Shown here: one piece after another, positions 6,381 through 13,153 of the stretch | Layout of the letters: the number at the start of each line of letters is the position of its first letter | Numbering within the stretch: position 1 is the first letter of the stretch | Source of the DNA: Alphaproteobacteria bacterium | GTDB taxonomy: Bacteria > Pseudomonadota > Alphaproteobacteria > Rhodospirillales > Rhodospirillaceae | Assembly: GCA_003250275.1 (NCBI GenBank) | Contig: QKGW01000467.1 | Location: forward strand, 1-13,697 | Reading direction: 5' to 3' | Length of the DNA stretch: 13,697 nucleotides | Program-made: the position numbers and the translations under genes | The notes under the pieces: generated by a model | Databases searched by the model: none | Told to the model about the DNA's origin: nothing | What the model saw: the letters and a program-made list of their open reading frames with translations, nothing else

Positions 6381-7780
6381 GCCGTGATGCCGCGATAGCC
6401 GGGGCGCACGCCTATTTCGACGATGGCGGGTTCCTCGCCGACCTCAAGCGTCGCGTGGCGATTCCGAGCGAGAGCCAGAAGCCCGAGCGGATGCCGATCC
6501 TCGAAACCTACTTCACCGAGGCGGCGATTCCGCACCTCCGCGAACTCGGCTTCGCCACCCGCATCGTCGAGGGGCCGGAAGGCTGCGGTCCGTTCCTGAT
6601 CGGCGAGCGCCACGAGGGCGACGGCCTCCCCACCGTGCTCACCTACGGCCACGGCGACGTGGTGCGCGGCTACGAGGGCAAGTGGATCGACAACCTTTCG
6701 CCCTGGGAAGTGACGATCAAGGGCGACCGCTGGTACGGGCGCGGCGTCGCCGACAACAAGGGCCAGCACGCGATCAACCTCTCCGCCCTCGCGCCGGTGA
6801 TGGCGGCACGCGGCGGCCGCCTCGGCTTCAACGTCAAGGTGATCTTGGAAATGGGCGAAGAGGTCGGTTCCCCCGGCCTGCGCGAGGTCTGCGCCAAGCA
6901 CAAGACCGAGCTCGCCGCCGACGTGCTGATCGCCTCCGACGGGCCGCGCATGTCCGCGGCGCGGCCGACGGTGTTCCTCGGCTCGCGCGGCAGCTTCAAC
7001 TTCGATCTTGAACTCAAGCTGCGCGACGGCGGCCACCACTCCGGCAACTGGGGCGGCGCGCTGCGCAACCCGGCGAGCGTCCTCGCCAACGCGATCGCGA
7101 CGATGATCGACCCGAACGGCAAGAACCTCGTCGAGGGACTGCGTCCGCCGCCGATCTCCAACGCGGTGCGCGCGGCGATCGCCGATCTCGTCGTCGGCGG
7201 CAATCCGGGCGATCCGGAAATCGACCCCGACTGGGGCGAGCCCGGCCTCACCACCCCCGAACGGGTGTTCGGCTGGAACACCCTCGAGGTGCTTTCCTAC
7301 CTCGCCGGCAACCCCGACATTCCGGTCAACGCGATCCCGCCCGAGGCGCGCGCGACGCTGCAACTCCGCTACGTCGTCGGCAGCGATCCCGACACCTTCG
7401 TCGAGGCGATCGAAACCCACCTCGCCAAGCACGGCTTCACCGGCATCACCGTGACGCCGTCGCGCTCGGCCTTTGCCGCGACCCGCCTCGACCCCGAGAA
7501 CCCGTGGGTGACCTGGGCGCTCGCCTCGATCGCCAAGACCAGCGGCAAGAAGCCCGCGCTGCTCCCCAACCTCGGCGGCTCGCTGCCCAACGACGCGTTC
7601 TCCGACGTGCTCGGCTTGCCGACGATCTGGGTGCCGCACTCCTATCCGGCGTGCTCGCAGCACGCGCCCAACGAACACCTGCTCGCGCCGGTGGCGCGCG
7701 AGGCGCTCGGGATCATGGCCGGGCTGTTCTGGGACCTCGGCGAAAACGGCAACGACATCATCAAGGCGGCACGGGCATGA
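6377..7780 (+). CDS. M20 family metallopeptidase (dipeptidase-like), first of two
   Basis: 467-residue di-zinc M20 hydrolase without a signal peptide, so cytoplasmic. Expected active-site residues are present: H92 and D94 in YGHGDVV, bridging metal ligand D126 in GRGVADNKG, catalytic E161 with ligand E162 in EMGEEVGSP, D188 in ASDGP and H429 in CSQHAPNEH. Asp at the 188 position is the version usual in M20 aminopeptidases and dipeptidases, whereas carboxypeptidase-type members have Glu. RDGGHHSGNWGG (about 217-228) is in the lid/dimerisation domain. Its length and motifs resemble the M20 dipeptidase-like group (DUG1/PepV relatives) rather than DapE. The ATG overlaps the ATPase stop (ATGA) with AAAGGAG nine bases upstream. 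The exact substrate is unknown; a peptide imported by the adjacent transporter is the natural inference. Confidence 0.9.
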   Translation: MSRDAAIAGAHAYFDDGGFLADLKRRVAIPSESQKPERMPILETYFTEAAIPHLRELGFATRIVEGPEGCGPFLIGERHEGDGLPTVLTYGHGDVVRGYEGKWIDNLSPWEVTIKGDRWYGRGVADNKGQHAINLSALAPVMAARGGRLGFNVKVILEMGEEVGSPGLREVCAKHKTELAADVLIASDGPRMSAARPTVFLGSRGSFNFDLELKLRDGGHHSGNWGGALRNPASVLANAIATMIDPNGKNLVEGLRPPPISNAVRAAIADLVVGGNPGDPEIDPDWGEPGLTTPERVFGWNTLEVLSYLAGNPDIPVNAIPPEARATLQLRYVVGSDPDTFVEAIETHLAKHGFTGITVTPSRSAFAATRLDPENPWVTWALASIAKTSGKKPALLPNLGGSLPNDAFSDVLGLPTIWVPHSYPACSQHAPNEHLLAPVAREALGIMAGLFWDLGENGNDIIKAARA

Positions 7781-8925
7781 GCACGATGAATTCCCAAGTC
7801 CTCGCGTGGCTCGCCCCGCGCCGGGGAGAAATGGAGGCGCTGCTCCAGACCCTCGTCGACATCGAGAGCTTCAGCCACGACAAGGCCGGCAACGACCGCG
7901 TGCTGGAGGCGTTGCAGGCGTTTCTCGCCGGCGACGGCGTCGCCTTCGAGCGGATTCCGATCGAGGGCTTCGGCGATGCGCTCAAGGTCACCGTCGGGGC
8001 GGGGGCGGGCAACGCCCACGCGCTGATGATGGGCCACCGCGACACGGTGTTCCCGACCGGCACGGTGGCGCAGCGGCCCTACCGCGCCGAGGGCGACCGC
8101 GCCTACGGTCCGGGCGTCGCCGACATGAAGTCGGGTCTGGTGCTGATCGCGTTCGTGATGAAGGCGTTCGCCGAGACCAAGTCCGCGCCGTATCCGCTCG
8201 TCGCGCTGTTCACCGGCGACGAGGAGATCGGCTCCGACACCGGCCGTCCGATCATCGAGGCGGCGGCGGTGGGCGCGCGGGCGGTGCTCAACATGGAGCC
8301 GGGGCGCGCCTCAGGCAACGTGGTGAGCGCGCGCAAGGGCGGCTTCTGGATGAAGATCGACGTGACCGGCACCGCGGCGCACGCGGGCGTCAACCACCAG
8401 GCCGGGCGCAGCGCGATTGAGGCGCTCGCGCGCAAAATCCCGCGCCTGCACGCGCTCACCGACTACGGCACCGGCATCACCACCAACGTCGGCGTGATCG
8501 CGGGTGGCATCGGCCACAACACCGTGGCGAGCTGGGCGAGCGCGGAGTTCGACGTGCGCCTCGTCGAGGAGGCGCAGCGCGCGCCGATCGTGGCGGCGAT
8601 CGAGGAGATCCTCGCCGCCGACGACGTGCCCGGCACCAAGGCGACCGGCACGATGATGTCGCACCGCGTGCCGATGGAGGCGCGGATGAGCGCCGACCTC
8701 CTCGCCCGCTATCAGGCGGCGGCGGCGGAGATCGGTTTTTCCGTCGGCGGCGAGTTCACCGGCGGCTGCGCGGACTCGGGCTTCACCGCGGCGATGGGCG
8801 TTCCGACGCTGTGCGGCCTCGGCCCGGTCGGCGAAAAGGCGCACACCGAGGACGAGGTCTGCCACCTCGATACCCTGGTGCCGCGCGCCCAGGCGGTGGC
8901 GGCGACGCTGCTCTCCCTGGCTTGA
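7777..8925 (+). CDS. M20 family metallopeptidase (glutamate carboxypeptidase/CPG2-like), second of two
   Basis: 382-residue M20 hydrolase, close to the length of carboxypeptidase G2-type enzymes, with no signal peptide. Metal and catalytic residues: H87 and D89 (MMGHRDTVFP), bridging D116 (GPGVADMKSG), E149/E150 (FTGDEEIGS), E174 (NMEPGR) and H356 (GEKAHTEDE). H202 in TAAHAGVNHQAGRSA is in the dimerisation domain, where a His serves the neighbouring subunit's active site. Glu at 174 matches the carboxypeptidase-type subgroup and contrasts with the Asp in the upstream paralogue. The start overlaps the previous stop (ATGA). It is the last gene of the operon, followed by a hairpin. Possible activities are removal of C-terminal Glu/Asp, or N-acyl amino acid deacylation; sequence alone does not choose. 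Confidence 0.91.
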   Translation: MSTMNSQVLAWLAPRRGEMEALLQTLVDIESFSHDKAGNDRVLEALQAFLAGDGVAFERIPIEGFGDALKVTVGAGAGNAHALMMGHRDTVFPTGTVAQRPYRAEGDRAYGPGVADMKSGLVLIAFVMKAFAETKSAPYPLVALFTGDEEIGSDTGRPIIEAAAVGARAVLNMEPGRASGNVVSARKGGFWMKIDVTGTAAHAGVNHQAGRSAIEALARKIPRLHALTDYGTGITTNVGVIAGGIGHNTVASWASAEFDVRLVEEAQRAPIVAAIEEILAADDVPGTKATGTMMSHRVPMEARMSADLLARYQAAAAEIGFSVGGEFTGGCADSGFTAAMGVPTLCGLGPVGEKAHTEDEVCHLDTLVPRAQAVAATLLSLA

Positions 8926-8935
8926 AAGCATCGCG

Positions 8936-8958
8936 TACCCTTGCGTTCCGCAAGGGTA
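8936..8958 (+). terminator. Hairpin at the end of the transporter/peptidase operon
   Basis: TACCCTTGCG (8936-8945), loop TTC, CGCAAGGGTA (8949-8958) is a perfect 10-bp stem starting 11 bp after the last operon stop codon. It is followed only by TTCCC rather than a T-run, so it is a weak or factor-assisted terminator, or a 3'-end stabiliser. Confidence 0.6.
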
Positions 8959-8976
8959 TTCCCGACATAAAGGCAG

Positions 8977-9000
8977 CGCCCCGGGCATTTGACCGGGGCG
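8977..9000. repeat. Second hairpin, overlapping the ialB promoter candidate
   Basis: CGCCCCGG (8977-8984), 8-base loop, CCGGGGCG (8993-9000) is a perfect 8-bp stem with no T-run after it. It lies 19 bp past the operon-end hairpin and overlaps the -35 hexamer proposed for the next gene. It could be a back-up terminator element for the operon or an operator-like dyad for ialB; I cannot choose. Confidence 0.4.
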
Positions 9001-9018
9001 TGTGGTTGGCGCTACACT
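8989..9018 (+). promoter_or_regulatory. Candidate sigma70 promoter for the ialB-like gene
   Basis: TTGACC (8989-8994, 5/6) and TACACT (9013-9018, 4/6) are separated by 18 bp. A start near 9025 would give a leader of about 80 nt that includes the GC palindrome at 9030-9045. The position between an operon end and an isolated gene supports it. Confidence 0.5.
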
Positions 9019-9029
9019 CCGCCGCTCCG

Positions 9030-9070
9030 CGCCCGGGCCCGGGCGCAACGGCGGCCCCGCCCGGTGGGGC
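9030..9070 (+). repeat. GC palindrome and small hairpin in the ialB leader
   Basis: CGCCCGGGCCCGGGCG (9030-9045) is a perfect 16-bp palindrome with no spacer. Closely after it, GCCCC (9054-9058) and GGGGC (9066-9070) can pair around a 7-base loop. Both fall between the proposed transcription start and the AGGA ribosome-binding site at 9091. They may be structured leader RNA or a DNA operator; at this GC content a chance origin of the short stem is possible. Confidence 0.4.
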
Positions 9071-9103
9071 GCTTCGACATCGATCCGAATAGGACGCAGC
9101 ACA

Positions 9104-9619
9104 ATGCCCGTTTCTCGCAAGTTTCGTACCCTTGTCCTGGGAGCCGCCGTCGCCGCGCTTCCGGCGCTCGCGGCCACGCCGGCCCTCGCCAAGGATGGCG
9201 ACAAGTTCGGCGACTGGACCGTCGGCTGCCCGAAGCCGCCCGCCGGCTCGACGGCGCAGAGCACCTGCCGTCTGATGCAGATCGAGCAGGCGACCGCGCC
9301 CGACGGCAAGAAGGTTTCGGTCCTCAAGGCGGCGTTCTTCCACCTCAACGACAAGGAATTCGTGCTCTTCGGCTACCTGCCGCTCGGGTACTCGATTCCG
9401 CCCGGCGTGCGGGTTTCGGTGGACGGCGGCAAGGAGTTCCCGCTCTTCGCCCAGCGCTGCGTGCCGCAGGGCTGCGAGGTCGCGACCAAGGTCGATCCCG
9501 ACCTCCTCGCCGCGATGAAGAAGGGCAACGCCGCCAAGATCGAGTTCCACCTCGGCGAAAAGACCGCTGCCGTCGCGGTGTCGCTCAAGGGGCTGAGCGA
9601 AGGTCTTTCGAAGTTCTGA
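9104..9619 (+). CDS. Invasion-associated locus B (IalB) family exported protein
   Basis: 171 residues. Residues 1-29 form a Sec signal peptide (MPVSRKFR, hydrophobic core, ATPALA cleavage site), so the mature protein of about 142 residues is periplasmic or exported. Family signatures are FGDWTVGC near the mature start, CRLMQ, and a central FGYLPLGYSIPPGVRVSVDGG block followed by RCVPQGCEV. Four cysteines (42, 55, 119, 124) could form two disulfides. The frame is open upstream to about 9002, but the ATG at 9104 has AGGA nine bases before it and begins the signal peptide. IalB was named for Bartonella erythrocyte invasion, but homologues are widespread in free-living Alphaproteobacteria, so a virulence role should not be assumed. 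It stands alone between two terminators, with its own promoter candidate. Confidence 0.88.
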   Translation: MPVSRKFRTLVLGAAVAALPALAATPALAKDGDKFGDWTVGCPKPPAGSTAQSTCRLMQIEQATAPDGKKVSVLKAAFFHLNDKEFVLFGYLPLGYSIPPGVRVSVDGGKEFPLFAQRCVPQGCEVATKVDPDLLAAMKKGNAAKIEFHLGEKTAAVAVSLKGLSEGLSKF

Positions 9620-9643
9620 TCCGCGCCCCGGCACGGACGACAA

Positions 9644-9673
9644 AAAAGGCCCGGAGTTTCCTCCGGGCCTTTT
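9644..9673. terminator. Bidirectional intrinsic terminator between ialB-like and pirin genes
   Basis: AAAAGGCCCGGAG (9644-9656), loop TTTC, CTCCGGGCCTTTT (9661-9673) is a perfect 13-bp stem flanked by an A-run on the left (from 9642) and TTTTCCTTT on the right, so it has a T-tail in both directions. It sits in the 66-bp gap between two convergent genes and should end both transcripts. Confidence 0.95.
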
Positions 9674-9685
9674 CCTTTCGTGCGC

Positions 9686-10384
9686 TCAGGCGAGGTCGAA
9701 AACGAGGAACTCGGCTTCGCCCTTGGCGGTGAAGTCGATCCGGCCCGCGCCTTCGATGGCGAGGCCGTCGCCTGCCTTGAGCACGGTGCCGTTCGCATCG
9801 AGCCCGCCCGAGACCATCTGCACCCAGAGGCCGCGGCCCGCTTCGAGGTCGTGGCTCACCGTGCGGCCGTCGTCGAGGATCGAGGCGTACATCCGCGCAT
9901 CCTGGTTGATCTTGAGCACGTCGCCGCCTTCCGGCGCGGCGAGCAGCTTCAGCACGTTGCGCTTCTCGTCCTCGGTCACGGCGATCTCGCGGTGGCCGGG
10001 CTTGAGGCCGTCCTGCGCCGGCAGAATCCAGATCTGCAGGAGGTGCAGGTCGGTGGTGCGCGAGGCGTTGAACTCGCTGTGGCGGATGCCGCTGCCCGCG
10101 GACATCTGCTGCACTCCACCGCGCCGCAGGATGGTGTGGTTGCCGGCGCTGTCGCGGTGCTCCAGCGCGCCCGAGATCACGTAGGTGAGGATCTCCATGT
10201 CGCTGTGGCCGTGGGTGGGGAAGCCCGCGCCCGGGCTCACGACGTCGTCGTTGATCACCCGCAGCGAGCGGAAGCCCATGTGCGCCGGGTCGAAGTAGTG
10301 CGCGAACGAGAAGCTGTGGTGGGTGTTCAGCCAGCCGTGGTTCGCATGGCCGCGCTCGGCGGCGGGACGGAGGGTCATGGTCAT
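9686..10384 (-). CDS. Pirin family protein (bicupin, possible quercetin 2,3-dioxygenase)
   Basis: 232 residues, the normal length for bacterial pirins such as E. coli YhhW. The N-terminal cupin has the pirin block HHSFSFAHYFDPAHMGF (22-38) and the metal-binding set H58 and H60 (PTHGHSDMEILTYV) with H102 and E104 (GIRHSEFN), which aligns with the Fe ligands of human pirin. QIWILP and the second cupin (about 130-232) follow. Some family members cleave quercetin; others act as redox sensors or protein partners, so the activity here is open. The first of two close ATGs (10384 and 10378) is chosen because AGGAG is about 7 bases upstream. It is divergent from a LysR gene across 108 bp, suggesting control by that regulator. 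Confidence 0.93.
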   Translation of the reverse strand: MTMTLRPAAERGHANHGWLNTHHSFSFAHYFDPAHMGFRSLRVINDDVVSPGAGFPTHGHSDMEILTYVISGALEHRDSAGNHTILRRGGVQQMSAGSGIRHSEFNASRTTDLHLLQIWILPAQDGLKPGHREIAVTEDEKRNVLKLLAAPEGGDVLKINQDARMYASILDDGRTVSHDLEAGRGLWVQMVSGGLDANGTVLKAGDGLAIEGAGRIDFTAKGEAEFLVFDLA

Positions 10385-10492
10385 GATCGTCTCCTGAGTT
10401 AGGGGTTCGCTCTGTTGGGTGAGAAATAGTTTGCCTTGCTATTCGCAACAATTCATGCTGGGCGAACAATACTGTTGCGCAGGAGACAACGA
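10385..10492. promoter_or_regulatory. Divergent pirin/lysR control region with nested dyads
   Basis: The 108-bp gap is less GC-rich than its flanks. CGCAACA (10444-10450) is mirrored by TGTTGCG (10473-10479), and inside this TTCGC (10442-10446) is mirrored by GCGAA (10462-10466). The same stretch reads as a direct repeat, CGCAACAATT (10444-10453) and GCGAACAATA (10462-10471), 18 bp apart. This fits operator half-sites for the flanking LysR protein. No strong -35/-10 pair was found in either direction. Both start codons are preceded by an AGGAGAC ribosome-binding site. Confidence 0.5.
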
Positions 10493-11404
10493 ATGGATCG
10501 GCTCGCCGCGATGCAGGCGTTTGCGCGGGTTGCCGAGACCCGCTCGTTTTCCGAGGCCGCGCGGCGGCTGCGGGTGTCGAAATCGGTGTTGAGCCGTCAG
10601 GTCGCGGCGCTCGAGGCGGAACTCGGGGTGCGCCTGTTCCACCGCACCACCCGCGCGCTGACCCCCACCGAGATCGGCCAGGCCTACTACACGCGGGTGT
10701 CGCGCATCCTCGCCGACATCGAGGAGACCGAGCAGTCGATCGGCCATCTCCAGGGCGCGCCGCGCGGACGCCTCAAGATCAACGCGCCGATGAGCTTCGG
10801 CTACAGCCACCTCGCGCCGGCGCTACCGGATTTCCTTTCCGCGAACCCCGAGGTCGAGGTCGATCTGGTGATGAACGACCGCACCGTCGACCTCATCGAG
10901 GAGGGGTTCGACGTCGCGGTGCGCATCGGCCGTCTCGCGGATTCCTCGCTCGTCGCCAAGCGTATCGCGCCGATGCGGCTGGCCGTCTGCGCGAGCCCCG
11001 GCTATCTCGCCGAACGCGGCACGCCCGCGACCCCGGCGGACCTCAAGAACCACTGCTGCCTGCTCTATTCCAACGACAGCGCGCCCGAGGAATGGCGCTT
11101 CACCACGCCCGAGGGCGCGGCTTGGCCGGTGACGGTGAAGGGGCGGCTCTGCGCCAACAACGGCGACGCGCTGCGCCACGCCGCGCTCAAGGGCGTGGGG
11201 GTGGTGCGGCTGCCGAGCTTCATCATCGGGCAGGATCTCCAGGCCGGGGCGCTGGTGTCGCTGCTTTCCGACTACATCATTCAGGATTCCGCGCTTTACG
11301 CGATCTATCCCGAGGCGCGCCACCTCTCGCCCAAGGTGCGGGCGTTCGTCGATTTCCTCGGTCAGCGCTTCGGGCCGCATCCCTACTGGGATCTGGTGCA
11401 ATAA
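10493..11404 (+). CDS. LysR-type transcriptional regulator next to pirin and WrbA
   Basis: 303 residues, full-length LysR family. The winged helix-turn-helix (about 1-60) includes MQAFARVAETRSFSEAARRL, VSKSVLSRQVAALEAELGV and LFHRTTRALTPTE. A linker helix follows (about 62-88). The effector domain (about 93-300) begins GRLKINAPMSFGYSHLAPALPDF and contains VDLVMNDRTVDLIEEGFDVAVRIGRL, typical of the CrgA/AaeR-like subgroup. A vicinal Cys pair occurs in KNHCCLLY, and another Cys in LAVCAS; a redox role for them is speculative. The frame is open upstream to 10436, but the ATG at 10493 has AGGAGAC six bases before it and starts the conserved N-terminus. Divergent pirin and downstream wrbA are the likely targets. 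Confidence 0.93.
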   Translation: MDRLAAMQAFARVAETRSFSEAARRLRVSKSVLSRQVAALEAELGVRLFHRTTRALTPTEIGQAYYTRVSRILADIEETEQSIGHLQGAPRGRLKINAPMSFGYSHLAPALPDFLSANPEVEVDLVMNDRTVDLIEEGFDVAVRIGRLADSSLVAKRIAPMRLAVCASPGYLAERGTPATPADLKNHCCLLYSNDSAPEEWRFTTPEGAAWPVTVKGRLCANNGDALRHAALKGVGVVRLPSFIIGQDLQAGALVSLLSDYIIQDSALYAIYPEARHLSPKVRAFVDFLGQRFGPHPYWDLVQ

Positions 11405-11406
11405 TC

Positions 11407-11441
11407 GCATCGTTGCCGGAACCGCGACGATGCGTTGCCGG
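11407..11441. promoter_or_regulatory. Dyad plus direct repeat upstream of wrbA
   Basis: GCATCGTTGC (11407-11416) pairs with GCGACGATGC (11424-11433), one mismatch, around a 7-base spacer just after the lysR stop. CGTTGCCGG is also repeated directly at 11411-11419 and 11433-11441, 22 bp apart, about two helical turns. There is no T-run, so an intrinsic terminator is less likely than an operator, though an mRNA 3'-end hairpin remains possible. It shares ATCGTTGCCG with the dyad at 875-899. Confidence 0.4.
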
Positions 11442-11509
11442 TTCTTCGGATTGTCTCACGCCGGGATGGGGACCATCTCGGTGATGCGACAATTAACCGG
11501 AGTCGAGTC

Positions 11510-12109
11510 ATGACCAAGATTCTCATCCTTTACTATTCCACCTACGGCCACACCGAGCAGATGGCCGAGGCCGCCGCCGAGGGCGTGCGCGCCGCCGGAG
11601 CCGAGGCGGTGATCAAGCGGGTGCCGGAGCTGATGCCGCCCGAGGTCGCCGCGAAGGCGGGCGCGAAACTCGACCAGGCCGCGCCGATCGCGACGCCGCA
11701 GGAGCTCGCCGACTACGACGGCATTCTCTTCGGCACGCCGACGCGCTTCGGCAACATGGCGAGCCAGATGAAAAACTTCCTCGACCAGACCGGCGGCCTG
11801 TGGATGTCGGGCGCGCTGGTGGGCAAGCCCGCGGGTGTGTTCGTCTCGACCGCGACCCAGCACGGCGGCCAGGAATCCACCATCCTCACCTTCCATACCG
11901 TGTTGCTGCACCAGGGCATGGTCGTGGTCGGTCTGCCCTACGCCGCGCAGGGCCAGATGACGCTTGCGGAAATTTCGGGCGGCAGTCCCTACGGCGCCAC
12001 CACCATCGCCGGCGGCGACGGCTCGCGTCAGCCCTCCGCCAACGAGCTCGATCTGGTGCGCTGGCAGGGCGAACACCTCGCCAAGATCGCGAAGAAGCTC
12101 TCCGCCTGA
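11510..12109 (+). CDS. wrbA: WrbA-type NAD(P)H:quinone oxidoreductase
   Basis: 199 residues, the standard WrbA length. It is a cytoplasmic flavodoxin-like FMN enzyme, normally tetrameric, that reduces quinones by two electrons and so avoids semiquinone radicals. The phosphate-binding loop is YYSTYGHTEQMA (8-19), followed by FGTPTRFGNM (74-83) and STATQHGGQESTIL (113-126). H134 and GLPYAAQGQ are in the conserved active-site region, and SPYGATTIAGGDGSRQPS (159-176) is a WrbA signature. The frame is open upstream to about 11435. The ATG at 11510 was chosen from the GGAG at 11499-11502 and the conserved MTKILILYYS start. It lies 105 bp after the LysR gene on the same strand and may have its own promoter. 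It converges with the AraC gene with a 4-bp gap. Confidence 0.95.
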   Translation: MTKILILYYSTYGHTEQMAEAAAEGVRAAGAEAVIKRVPELMPPEVAAKAGAKLDQAAPIATPQELADYDGILFGTPTRFGNMASQMKNFLDQTGGLWMSGALVGKPAGVFVSTATQHGGQESTILTFHTVLLHQGMVVVGLPYAAQGQMTLAEISGGSPYGATTIAGGDGSRQPSANELDLVRWQGEHLAKIAKKLSA

Positions 12110-12113
12110 GCCG

Positions 12114-12989
12114 TCACGACGCGGCGCGCATTTGCGCCGCGTCGCGCTTCGGCGGCGCGCCGAACATCCGCGCGTATTCGCGGCTGAACTGGGTCGGGCT
12201 TTCGTATCCGACCGCGTAAGCGGCGCGTTCGGCGCTCGTCGCCTCGTCGACCAGGAGCCGCCGCGCCTCCAGCAACCGCAACTGCTTCTGAAACTGCAAC
12301 GGGGTCATCTCCGTCGCGGTCTTGAAGTGCAGGTGGAAGGTCGAAACGCTCATGCCCGCTTCCGCCGCGAGGGTCTCGGTGCGCAGCGGCCGGGCGAAGT
12401 CGTCGCGCAGGCGGCGGATCGCCCGCGCGATTCCGGCGGCGCGCCCGTCGGCCCGCGCGCTCTGGCGCAACGCCGCGCCATGCGGCCCCTGCAATAGGCG
12501 GAAGTGCAGCTCGCGCATCAGAAGCGGGTGCAGCACCGCCACCGCCTCGGGCTCGGCGCACAGCCGGAGCAGGCGGACCATGCAGTCGGCGAGCGCCGCG
12601 TCCGGCCCGCCGACGAACACCCCGGGCACCGGCGCTTCGGCGCGCGGTGCGCGTTCGGCGGTGTCGATCACCTCGCGCAGGATGTGCCAGTCGAGATCGG
12701 CCGCGACGGCGAGGTAGGGCGCCTCGACCACCTGCGCGGTGACCGGCAGGTCGATCCCGACGATCAGCGATTGGCCGGCGGCGAAGGCGTGCGTCGCCTC
12801 GCCGGTCATCACCCGCTTCGCCCCCTGCGCGACGACGCAGACCACCGGGCGGTAGAGGGTGCGGAACGGCGTGCTCGGGGTTTCGGAGCAAACCACCGCG
12901 AGCCCCGGCACCGGCGTCGGGATTTCGGGGGTGCCGGGGCCGTAGGCCTCCGCGGCGGCGGAGATCAGGGTCTTGAGATCGTCGGACAT
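12114..12989 (-). CDS. AraC-family transcriptional regulator with AraC_N-type sensor domain
   Basis: 291 residues. The N-terminal part (about 20-165) resembles the AraC_N arabinose-binding-like domain of the group often found beside oxidoreductase genes: RPVVCVVAQGAKRVMTGE, GQSLIVGIDLPV, and HPLLMRELHFRLLQG (154-168). The C-terminal HTH_18 domain has helix-turn-helix one at about 206-226 (LAAEAGMSVSTFHLHFK), MTPLQFQKQLRLLEARRLL, and helix-turn-helix two at about 254-276 (AAYAVGYESPTQFSREYARMFG). The frame is open upstream to 13139, but the ATG at 12989 has GGAG seven bases before it and family N-termini begin here. It is divergent from an SDR gene across 164 bp, its likely target. The effector is unknown. 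Confidence 0.92.
   Translation of the reverse strand: MSDDLKTLISAAAEAYGPGTPEIPTPVPGLAVVCSETPSTPFRTLYRPVVCVVAQGAKRVMTGEATHAFAAGQSLIVGIDLPVTAQVVEAPYLAVAADLDWHILREVIDTAERAPRAEAPVPGVFVGGPDAALADCMVRLLRLCAEPEAVAVLHPLLMRELHFRLLQGPHGAALRQSARADGRAAGIARAIRRLRDDFARPLRTETLAAEAGMSVSTFHLHFKTATEMTPLQFQKQLRLLEARRLLVDEATSAERAAYAVGYESPTQFSREYARMFGAPPKRDAAQMRAAS
12117..12144. repeat. Perfect 11-bp hairpin just inside the araC 3' end, after wrbA
   Basis: CGACGCGGCGC (12117-12127), loop GCATTT, GCGCCGCGTCG (12134-12144) is a perfect stem. It begins 7 bp after the wrbA stop and overlaps the last codons of the convergent AraC gene. It has no T-run in either direction. It may protect or help end the wrbA transcript, since no other terminator fits in the 4-bp gap. 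Confidence 0.5.
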
Positions 12990-13153
12990 CGGGTCGCTCC
13001 GGGGCGTGCGGTCCTCCGGATATCGGGTGTGCGCCCGCGTGCGGAAACCCCTCGCCGGAGGATCGGGCAAGACTCCCGCAGCTTCGGGCATGTCGTGCGC
13101 GCCGCGCCGCCCCATCTCTCCCCCAAGCGACACCCCCAAACGGAGACCCGACC
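12990..13153. promoter_or_regulatory. Divergent araC/SDR control region
   Basis: The 164-bp gap holds a perfect 8-bp inverted repeat, TCCTCCGG (13012-13019) and CCGGAGGA (13055-13062), with a 35-bp spacer. Similar words follow each inner or outer edge (GATATCGGGTGTGCG at 13019-13033 and GGATCGGGCAAG at 13060-13071), suggesting two related half-sites for the AraC protein. I see no convincing -35/-10 pair. CGGAG (13141-13145) serves the SDR start. Confidence 0.4.

Noticed and set aside
11446..11500. Sigma70 promoter for wrbA (TTGTCT at 11451, GACAAT at 11488)
   Set aside because: Spacing is about 31 bp, far from 16-18, and no partner hexamer is convincing.
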